Assembly (NCBI GenBank): GCA_028275145.1
Contig: JAQCNG010000031.1
Location: 1-6,659, forward strand
Direction of reading: 5' to 3'
From: Halovenus sp.
Lineage (GTDB): Archaea; Halobacteriota; Halobacteria; Halobacteriales; Haloarculaceae
DNA: 6,659 nt
Shown here: positions 1-4,958 of the stretch, piece after piece
Layout: the number at the start of each line of letters is the position of its first letter
Numbering within the stretch: the first letter of the stretch is position 1
Translations under genes and position numbers: made by a program
The notes under the pieces: model-generated
Told to the model about the DNA's origin: nothing
What the model saw: the letters and a program-made list of their open reading frames with translations, nothing else
Database searches by the model: none

Positions 1-60
1 CTCCTGGTCCTCGACTGCCAGCCCGCTCGTCGGATGAATCTGTATGTTCCGGTCGCTCAT
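1..60 (-). CDS. mat: S-adenosylmethionine synthetase, archaeal type (N-terminal 20 residues only)
   Basis: Only the first 20 codons are in the window; the gene runs off the left edge. The ATG is at 60-58 on the minus strand and the peptide reads MSDRNIQIHPTSGLAVEDQE. This matches the start of haloarchaeal methionine adenosyltransferase as I remember the family, where an (M)xxRNIxxxPxSGLAVEDQ segment precedes the VERKGxGHPD motif, which would lie outside the window. The archaeal enzyme makes S-adenosylmethionine from ATP and methionine in the cytoplasm and is very divergent from the bacterial MetK family. The start is supported by a strong BRE/TATA-like element at 85-98 that would begin transcription within a few bases of the ATG. 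It is divergent from the heme cluster. Identification rests on a short stretch, so it is likely but not certain. Confidence 0.72.
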   Translation of the reverse strand, partial: MSDRNIQIHPTSGLAVEDQE

Positions 61-84
61 TGCCCAGGGTTCGGCACCACCCGG

Positions 85-98
85 TCTATAATTTTCGG
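85..98 (-). promoter_or_regulatory. BRE/TATA promoter of the S-adenosylmethionine synthetase gene
   Basis: Read on the minus strand this is CCGAAAATTATAGA: a purine-rich BRE-like part followed by an AT-rich TATA core, in otherwise GC-rich DNA. The core is centred near 89, so initiation about 27 nt downstream falls near 62, one or two bases before the ATG at 60. That geometry is typical of leaderless haloarchaeal transcripts. Spacing and composition are seen directly; the function is inferred. Confidence 0.7.
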
Positions 99-111
99 AA
101 CGCATATTCCG
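96..111. promoter_or_regulatory. Small inverted repeat (CGGAA-N6-TTCCG) at the mat promoter
   Basis: A perfect 5-bp dyad, CGGAA at 96-100 and TTCCG at 107-111, is separated by six bases. Its left arm overlaps the BRE side of the minus-strand TATA element. A regulator bound here could block TFB/TBP access or respond to both divergent genes. The arms are short, so chance occurrence is quite possible; the dyad is seen but the operator role is a guess. Confidence 0.25.
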
Positions 112-206
112 GGCGCTCGAAACGAGTCACAGACATAACAGCCCCGCCGGCGACAGGCGCTCGACCAGAGCAGCACGCAGTTGATACAGAGAGCCGGGAG
201 CGAGCG

Positions 207-215
207 ACAGACATA
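207..215 (+). promoter_or_regulatory. Weak candidate TATA element for the heme cluster
   Basis: The stretch 61-234 lacks a strong plus-strand TATA box. The best placed candidate is ACAGACATA at 207-215. Its ACATA core, centred near 213, would start transcription near 240, which suits leaderless translation from the second ATG at 241 rather than the first at 235. The same 9-mer also occurs at 129-137. Both are poor matches to a haloarchaeal TATA consensus, so the promoter assignment is tentative. Confidence 0.25.
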
Positions 216-234
216 CCTGCGTTAGGGACAAGCC

Positions 235-1284
235 ATGAGCATGAGCACCGGCGTCGTGTTGTTGAACTTCGGCGAACCGGCCACACCAGCACGCGAGCAG
301 GTCGTTCCGTATCTGGAGCGCATCTTCTACGCGAACGCGGACCTGGAGTCCGCCGACTCGGAGGAGCAGGCCCGCGAGCGCGCGGGACAGCTCGCGAAGC
401 GACGGGCACCCGGACTGATCGAGGAGTACGAGGAGATGGGTGGCTCGCCGCTCAACGAGCAGTCACGCACACAGGCCGACCTGCTCGAGCGTGAACTCAC
501 CGAGCGTGGCCAGGACGTGGCGGTGTACCTCGGGATGCAGTACACCGAACCGTTCATCGAGGACGCCGTGCAGGCAGCCCAGGAGGACGGTGTCGACCGC
601 CTGGTGGGACTCCCGGGCTACCCGCTGTGTGGTGCCTCGACGAACGTGCTCGCGCTCGACGAGCTCGAGGCGGCCCTCGACGAGCGCGACTGGGACCCCG
701 AGTTCCGGGGTATCACCGGCTGGCACCGCCACCCGAGTTACACCCGCATGCGGGCCGAGAACATCGACCGCTTTGCAGAGGAGAAGGGCATCGGCCTGCA
801 GGCCGAGGAAACTGCCGTTGTTTTCTCCGCACACGGCACCCCGACCCACTACCTGGACGAGGGGAGTCGCTACGATATCTACGTCGAGGAGTTCTGCGAG
901 GTGCTGGCCTCGATGCTCGAACTCGACGAGTACCACGTCGCCTTCCAGAACCACGAGAACCGCAACATCGACTGGACAGAGCCCGAGACAGAGGACCTCG
1001 TCGAGGGACTGGACACCGAGCGGGTGGTCGTCGAGCCGATCAGTTTCCTCCACGAGCAAAGCGAGACGCTGTCGGAGCTGGACATCGAGCTGCGCGAGGA
1101 TGCTATCGACGAGGGCCAGACGATGTACAGGGTGCCAATCCCCCACGACGACGAGCGCATCGGCGACATCTTCGCGGACCTGGTCGAACCGCTGGTCACC
1201 GGCTTCGACCCCGGATACTACCAGTTCCGCCAGTGCCAGTGCCGCGACGAACCGGGTACCGTCTGTCTCAACGCACCACGCTAA
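235..1284 (+). CDS. hemH: Ferrochelatase (protoporphyrin or coproporphyrin ferrochelatase)
   Basis: The enzyme inserts Fe2+ into a porphyrin (protoporphyrin IX, or coproporphyrin III in the CpfC version) late in heme synthesis. The 349-residue product has the usual family length. Visible landmarks, in order: the N-terminal GVVLLNFGEP (residues 6-15), GGSPLN (69-74), GMQYTEPFI (100-108), GLPGYPLCG (125-133), FSAHGTP with the catalytic histidine at 200 (197-203), a W-x-x-P-x-T segment (247-252), and the LHEQSETLSELDIE block (272-285) with the conserved glutamate at 277. No signal peptide or membrane anchor is seen, so it is soluble. Cys132, Cys334, Cys336 and Cys344 could bind an iron-sulfur cluster (see findings). 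The start is ambiguous because ATGAGC is duplicated: Met1 is at 235 and Met3 at 241. No clear Shine-Dalgarno is present. It is first gene of a cluster, with a porphyrinogen oxidase 10 nt downstream. Confidence 0.93.
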   Translation: MSMSTGVVLLNFGEPATPAREQVVPYLERIFYANADLESADSEEQARERAGQLAKRRAPGLIEEYEEMGGSPLNEQSRTQADLLERELTERGQDVAVYLGMQYTEPFIEDAVQAAQEDGVDRLVGLPGYPLCGASTNVLALDELEAALDERDWDPEFRGITGWHRHPSYTRMRAENIDRFAEEKGIGLQAEETAVVFSAHGTPTHYLDEGSRYDIYVEEFCEVLASMLELDEYHVAFQNHENRNIDWTEPETEDLVEGLDTERVVVEPISFLHEQSETLSELDIELREDAIDEGQTMYRVPIPHDDERIGDIFADLVEPLVTGFDPGYYQFRQCQCRDEPGTVCLNAPR

Positions 1285-1294
1285 TCAGAGACAG

Positions 1295-2644
1295 ATGCAC
1301 CAGAGCACACCCCGTGTCGGAATCGTCGGAGCCGGCATCACCGGCCTCGCGCTCACCCACTACCTCGCCGAGGCTGGCATCGACAGCGTCGCTCTCGAGG
1401 CAACAGACGAACCGGGTGGTGTCATCACCTCGCGGGTGGTCGACGGGCACGTCCTGGAGGTCGGCCCCCAGCGGATGCGCAAGACCCCGGGTGTCACGGC
1501 CCTCGCGGCGGCCGCGGGGGTCGAGGGCGACATCGTCGAGGCCGAGGACGGTGACCTGTACGTCTACGCCGGCGGCACACTCGGGGAGGGGCCGCTGTCG
1601 CTCCGGGGGTTTCTGCGCACCGACCTGCTGTCCTGGCGCGGCAAGGCACGCCTGCTCGCGGAGCCGCTGACCCGGCCCGGCCACCCCGCCGAGTCCGTCG
1701 AGGAGGTGTTCACACGCAAGTTCGGTCGCGAGGCATACGAGCGGTTCGCCGGCCCGCTGTACGGCGGCATCTACGGCTCCGACCCCGCCGAGATGCCCGC
1801 CGCGTTCGCCCTGGAAGGGCTGCTCGAACGCGAGCAGGAGGAGGGCAGTCTGCTCCGGGCGTTCCAGAAGCGACTCGCCGGTGGCGGGACGGCCCCGCCG
1901 ATCAGCTTCGAGCGGGGGAACCAGCAGCTCCCGGACGCGCTCGCGGCCACATACAGCGGCCGTGTCGAGCTCGAATCGCCCGTGACCAACATCGAACCGG
2001 GGGACAGCGTGCGCGGGGGCGAGGACGGGTACCGCCTGGAGACGCCCGGAGCAGGTCACGAGGTGGACGTGGCCGTGGTCACCACGCCGGCGAGCACGAC
2101 AGCGGAGTTGCTCGGAGAGGTTGCGCCGAGCACGTCTGGGCTCGCTGACCTGCGGTACAATCCGCTGGCGATGGTGTTCATGGAGTCACCTTACGACGGT
2201 GCGGGAAAGGGGTACCAGGTCGGCTACGGGGAGGACCTGCACACGCTGGGGGTCACGTTCAACCACAGCCTGTTCGGCCGCGAGGGGCTGTACACCGCCT
2301 TTCTCGGCGGGATGCACGACCCCCAACTGGTCGAGGCCGGCGACGAGCGACTCGCCAGCATCGCCACCGGAGAGTTCGAGCGGGTCACGGGCGCGCCGGC
2401 GTCTGTGGTCGATGTGGCGCGACTCGACCCCGGGTTCCCCGCCTGGGACGACTCCTGGTGGGGGCTGGAGGACCTGTCGCTGCCGCCGGACCTGTTTCTG
2501 GCGACCAACTACACCGAGCGCATGGGGATTCCGAGTCGCGTCCGGGAGGCCCGGCAACTCGCGGAGCAACTGGCCGACCGGTTCACCGACCGAACACCCG
2601 ACGGGGCTGTCACCGGCACAGAGCAGGCGGCCGCCGACGACTGA
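1295..2644 (+). CDS. hemY: HemY/CgoX-type porphyrinogen oxidase (FAD, oxygen-dependent)
   Basis: This is predicted to be a 449-residue FAD flavoprotein that oxidises protoporphyrinogen IX or coproporphyrinogen III to the porphyrin used by ferrochelatase. The N-terminal dinucleotide-binding fold is clear: GIVGAGITGLAL (9-20) carries GxGxxG at Gly12, Gly14 and Gly17, with an acidic ribose-binding residue at Glu35 and GG at 41-42. A GPLYGGIYGSDPAEM block (153-167) corresponds to the family's PLxxGIYxGDP segment. The C-terminal FLATNYTERMGIPSRVREAR (401-420) matches the second FAD-contact motif. Length fits bacterial HemY/CgoX (about 450-480) and is far longer than flavodoxin-like HemG. The reading frame stays open upstream to 440 inside hemH, but the real start is the ATG at 1295, just after the hemH stop and directly before the FAD motif. 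Pairing with ferrochelatase supports the heme role over other amine-oxidase-like flavoproteins. Substrate cannot be decided from sequence alone. Confidence 0.9.
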   Translation: MHQSTPRVGIVGAGITGLALTHYLAEAGIDSVALEATDEPGGVITSRVVDGHVLEVGPQRMRKTPGVTALAAAAGVEGDIVEAEDGDLYVYAGGTLGEGPLSLRGFLRTDLLSWRGKARLLAEPLTRPGHPAESVEEVFTRKFGREAYERFAGPLYGGIYGSDPAEMPAAFALEGLLEREQEEGSLLRAFQKRLAGGGTAPPISFERGNQQLPDALAATYSGRVELESPVTNIEPGDSVRGGEDGYRLETPGAGHEVDVAVVTTPASTTAELLGEVAPSTSGLADLRYNPLAMVFMESPYDGAGKGYQVGYGEDLHTLGVTFNHSLFGREGLYTAFLGGMHDPQLVEAGDERLASIATGEFERVTGAPASVVDVARLDPGFPAWDDSWWGLEDLSLPPDLFLATNYTERMGIPSRVREARQLAEQLADRFTDRTPDGAVTGTEQAAADD

Positions 2645-2647
2645 CCG

Positions 2648-3499
2648 ATGACAGCAGACAAACACGACGTCACACAACGGCTCGCACACGTCGCCGTCTA
2701 CCCGGTCAAGGCACTGGACCCGGTCGCCCTGGAGCGGGTCGGGGTCACCGACATCGGGGGACTCGACAACGACCGCGCGTACGCGATGGTCACCGGTGAC
2801 GGCGAGTACCTCAACGGCAAGCGAACCGACGCGGTCCACCCAGTCCAGTCGACGGTCGACCTCGACCAGAGACAGATCAGCCTGGGTATCGAGAGCGATG
2901 CACACCCCCGCGGTGACGACCCCCCAACCGACGGGGGCGAGGCCGGCGAGTTCCACCTCGACGACGACCGGAAGGCAATCGAGGGGTGGCTCTCGGCGTG
3001 TCTCGGACACCAGGTCACGCTGGAGGTGGGTGCCGGTGGGTCGCTCACCGACGGCGTCATCTACGGCGACGAGGACCGGACGGGGCCGACCCTCACCAGC
3101 GCGGCGACACTCCGCGAGGTGGCCTCCTGGTACGACGGTATCGACGCCCGGGAGATGCGCCTGCGTCTCCGGCCCAATCTGGTCGTCGAGGGCGTCCCGG
3201 CGTTCTGGGAGGACAGACTCGTCGCCGACGGCGGCAGAGCAGTCCGGATTGGCGATGTCCGACTGGTGGGGACACGCCCGATTCCGCGGTGTGTCGTGCC
3301 GACCCGGGACCCACACACCGGCGAGGCCGACGACGGTTTCCGCGAGACGTTTGTCGAGCGCCGCGAGGCGACGCTGCCGGAGTGGACAGACCGGGCGGCG
3401 TTCGACGGGAATCTCTACAGTGTGACCGTTGGCACCCGGATTCCGGAGCGCCACCGCGACGGCGAACTCCGCGTCGGAGACGCCGTGCAGGTGATGTAA
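2648..3499 (+). CDS. MOSC-domain protein, YcbX/mARC-like
   Basis: The 283-residue product has two parts. An N-terminal MOSC_N beta-barrel covers roughly residues 10-125, with AVYPVKALDP (16-25), GLDNDRAYAMV (38-48) and the NGKR turn (56-59). A C-terminal MOSC domain covers roughly 130-283, with the RLRPNLVVEG segment (173-182), a FWEDR motif (187-190 region) and the conserved cysteine at 215 in PRCVVPTRDPHTGE. In known MOSC proteins such as E. coli YcbX and eukaryotic mARC, this cysteine binds molybdenum of the cofactor, and the enzymes reduce N-hydroxylated compounds. The E. coli protein's fused C-terminal ferredoxin domain is absent, so an external electron donor would be needed. The start lies 3 nt after the hemY stop, indicating co-transcription and probably translational coupling. 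The substrate is unknown. A sulfur-carrier role, as suggested for other MOSC proteins, is an alternative. Confidence 0.85.
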   Translation: MTADKHDVTQRLAHVAVYPVKALDPVALERVGVTDIGGLDNDRAYAMVTGDGEYLNGKRTDAVHPVQSTVDLDQRQISLGIESDAHPRGDDPPTDGGEAGEFHLDDDRKAIEGWLSACLGHQVTLEVGAGGSLTDGVIYGDEDRTGPTLTSAATLREVASWYDGIDAREMRLRLRPNLVVEGVPAFWEDRLVADGGRAVRIGDVRLVGTRPIPRCVVPTRDPHTGEADDGFRETFVERREATLPEWTDRAAFDGNLYSVTVGTRIPERHRDGELRVGDAVQVM

Positions 3500-3603
3500 C
3501 CCCCCTGCCCGGAACTCACTGGACATCGCCAGGCGGTGTGGCAACTCGCCCGGAACTGATATCTGGAGCCACAGCAATTACGCGGGAGACCTGTCGGCCC
3601 GGG
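3500..3603. other. Convergent intergenic spacer
   Basis: This spacer separates the plus-strand heme/MOSC cluster from the minus-strand genes. It carries no open frame with family-like features, no convincing hairpin followed by a T-tract, and only a 10-bp direct repeat GCCCGGAACT at 3507-3516 and 3548-3557. Haloarchaeal terminators are usually T-rich without hairpins. The first T5 tracts on the plus strand lie beyond the spacer, at 3644-3648 inside the opposing gene and further on, so plus-strand transcripts may end antisense to that gene (inference). Confidence 0.5.
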
Positions 3604-3996
3604 TCAGGCGACGTTGTCCGGCGACTCGTCGTCCTCGACCTTGTTTTTCATCGACTCGCGCCGGGATTTGGCGTCCCGGCCGGTGCCACCCTCGAGAAAG
3701 TCGTTTTTGACACTGACGGCGTCCTCGGCGGCGTCGAACTGCCCCTCCTGGATGACCTCCTCGGCGGGCCGTTCCTCGATGTCGAGCGCGAGTTTGTCCT
3801 TCTTGTTGCTGTACTCGACAGCGCCGGCGGTTACCCGGTCGAACACGGGGTTATCGGGTTCCTCGACGACGAGTAACTCGCTGTCGTTGTACGTCTCGGT
3901 GGCTGTCACCGGGCCGAAATGCTCCTCGACGAACGACTCCATGTCCTCGACACGCTCGTCGAGGTATTCGCCGCGTCGCATCTTGTACTCGCGCAT
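3604..3996 (-). CDS. DUF5611-like haloarchaeal protein of unknown function
   Basis: This is a small acidic 130-residue protein beginning MREYKMRRGEYLDERVEDME. It looks like the haloarchaeal DUF5611 family as I remember it. Landmarks are the N-terminal EYKMRRGEYL, a central VVEEPDNPVFDRVTAGAVEY segment (43-62), a KKDKLALDIEERPAEEV segment (65-81), a helical KNDFL (96-100 region), and a basic patch TGRDAKSRRESMKNKVE (104-120) before an acidic tail. No signal peptide, transmembrane segment or metal-binding cysteine is present (the protein has no cysteine), so it is cytoplasmic. The biochemical role is unknown. The frame is open further upstream to 4173, but that part is Arg/Pro-rich, unlike haloarchaeal coding sequence, and overlaps the neighbour's 3' end. 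The ATG at 3996 is preferred, also because a TATA-like element sits about 27 nt upstream. Met6 at 3981 is a less likely start. Confidence 0.82.
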   Translation of the reverse strand: MREYKMRRGEYLDERVEDMESFVEEHFGPVTATETYNDSELLVVEEPDNPVFDRVTAGAVEYSNKKDKLALDIEERPAEEVIQEGQFDAAEDAVSVKNDFLEGGTGRDAKSRRESMKNKVEDDESPDNVA

Positions 3997-4017
3997 GGAG
4001 AGTGATTTGGTGGTTTG

Positions 4018-4032
4018 CGGTTTACCTTTTGT
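4018..4032 (-). promoter_or_regulatory. Leaderless-type promoter of the DUF5611-like gene
   Basis: On the minus strand this reads ACAAAAGGTAAACCG, an A-rich BRE-like part followed by a TAAA core, in the 80-base gap after the zinc-ribbon gene. The core is centred near 4024, so initiation about 27 nt downstream falls at or next to the ATG at 3996. This suggests the gene has its own leaderless transcript rather than depending only on read-through from upstream. Placement and composition are seen; activity is inferred. Confidence 0.55.
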
Positions 4033-4076
4033 GCTCGCAGTCGCCCCCGAACCTGCACCCTCAGACCGGGGGAGAC

Positions 4077-4892
4077 TCACCCGGCGTGGTGCTCGAGCGC
4101 GCCGTGGTGGCACTCGGGGCAGAAATCCCCCTCGCGCAGCGAGGACGACTCGACGGCCGTGGAGAACCCACACTCCGGGCAGTGAAACTCACCCTCCGGG
4201 ACGGTCAGCCCACCGCTCGACCGCGTCGGCCGCTCGGTGTCGGACCCGGCCGTCAGTTCAGTGTCTGGCTCCCACTCTGTCTCCTGCTGGTCGCTCTCCT
4301 TTTTTCCGGGCCACTCTGTCACGGGCTGTTCCTCGCCCTCCTCGTCGATGAGGACGGCGTCGTCCTTTCGGGTAGGCGGGCGCTCCTGTTCCGACGGGTC
4401 CCGGCCTGGCCCACCCCGGCCGTCTGGGGCGTCGCCCGTGCGCGGACCGCCGGTGGCGTCCCCACGGCCGGTGGCGTCCCCGCCGCCAGAGGTGTCTCCA
4501 CCGCCAGAGGTGTCTCCACCGCCGGTGGCGCCCCCGCCGCCCGCGCTGGCAGTGCCGGCCCGCCCGGGGGTTCCACCGGTGTCGGTCTGGCCGTTCGGGG
4601 TGCCGGCCGGCGGGCCGGTGGTGGCCGCGCTGTGTTGTGTCCCGGGTGACTCACCGGTGGCCGGGGGCGTGTCGTCGCTGGGGGCATCCGTCTCCGCCTC
4701 CGTCTCCCCGTCGCCGGCCGCCTCGACAGTTGTTACCTCCGTCGTCTCCGAGATGACCAGGTGCTCGCCACACCGGTCACAGAGTTTCACCTCCTGGATT
4801 GTCTCGACGAGTTCGCTGCCGTCCTGCTCCCGGTCGCGTCTGACCTCGCTGTCGCCGTATCTATGCCCGAACAGTGAACACTTGAGACTCAT
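4077..4892 (-). CDS. DUF7093-like protein with zinc-binding ends and a disordered linker
   Basis: The 271-residue protein has three parts. The N-terminal module (1-55) contains CSLFGHRYGD with Cys5 and His10, then CDRCGEH with Cys38 and Cys41, a plausible C-x4-H plus C-x2-C zinc site. A long linker (about 56-230) is rich in Gly, Thr, Pro, Asp and Glu and is almost certainly disordered; it includes five near-identical six-residue repeats at about 119-148. The C-terminal zinc ribbon (about 231-271) has CPEC at 238-241 and CPEC at 258-261, a rubredoxin-like four-cysteine site. The layout resembles haloarchaeal proteins classed as DUF7093 (from memory). Function is unknown; two zinc knuckles joined by a flexible arm suggest nucleic-acid or protein binding. 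No signal peptide or membrane segment is seen. The ATG at 4892 starts directly at the conserved MSLKCSLFGH and has a TATA element about 27 nt upstream. Confidence 0.8.
   Translation of the reverse strand: MSLKCSLFGHRYGDSEVRRDREQDGSELVETIQEVKLCDRCGEHLVISETTEVTTVEAAGDGETEAETDAPSDDTPPATGESPGTQHSAATTGPPAGTPNGQTDTGGTPGRAGTASAGGGGATGGGDTSGGGDTSGGGDATGRGDATGGPRTGDAPDGRGGPGRDPSEQERPPTRKDDAVLIDEEGEEQPVTEWPGKKESDQQETEWEPDTELTAGSDTERPTRSSGGLTVPEGEFHCPECGFSTAVESSSLREGDFCPECHHGALEHHAG
4452..4541. repeat. Five-unit 18-bp tandem repeat inside the zinc-ribbon gene
   Basis: Five contiguous 18-bp units run at 4452-4469, 4470-4487, 4488-4505, 4506-4523 and 4524-4541. The third and fourth are identical (AGAGGTGTCTCCACCGCC); the others differ at a few positions. 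Because 18 is a multiple of three the frame is kept, and on the minus strand they encode GGGGAT, GGGDTS, GGGDTS, GGGDAT and GRGDAT in order. It is a coding minisatellite in the disordered linker, likely to vary in copy number through slippage or unequal recombination (inference). Confidence 0.9.
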
Positions 4893-4913
4893 TGCATTGA
4901 TATCCAGGCGTGT

Positions 4914-4926
4914 GAATGATAAGCGT
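4914..4926 (-). promoter_or_regulatory. Leaderless-type promoter of the zinc-ribbon gene
   Basis: On the minus strand this reads ACGCTTATCATTC. The TTATCA core is centred near 4920, about 27 nt before 4893, directly beside the ATG at 4892. It lies in the 66-base gap after the YyaL-like gene, so the zinc-ribbon gene probably has its own transcription start. No Shine-Dalgarno is visible, consistent with leaderless translation. Confidence 0.55.
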
Positions 4927-4958
4927 ACTGGCTGCCAGACCGGGCGCTGTCGGTGCGG

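Noticed and set aside
440..1294. In-frame upstream extension of the hemY frame through most of hemH (285 codons).
   Set aside because: The extension is Ser/Arg/Thr-rich and out of frame with hemH. The FAD-binding motif begins right after the ATG at 1295, and that start follows the hemH stop by 10 nt.
1268..2059. A 263-codon minus-strand open frame opposite hemY.
   Set aside because: It is an antisense shadow of a well supported flavoprotein gene, with no motif and no promoter.
3507..3557. Two copies of GCCCGGAACT 41 bp apart as a possible attachment or regulatory site.
   Set aside because: The repeat is short and GC-rich, with no integrase, tRNA or mobile gene nearby, so chance is sufficient.
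2186..3577. A 463-codon open frame on the minus strand, opposite the end of hemY and the whole MOSC gene.
   Set aside because: It lies antisense to two genes with clear family motifs. Its translation shows no recognisable domain, and long antisense frames are expected in GC-rich haloarchaeal DNA.
3997..4173. A 59-residue N-terminal extension of the DUF5611-like protein.
   Set aside because: It is Arg/Pro-rich and overlaps the 3' end of the upstream zinc-ribbon gene. A promoter element lies inside it, and the family-like sequence starts at the ATG at 3996.
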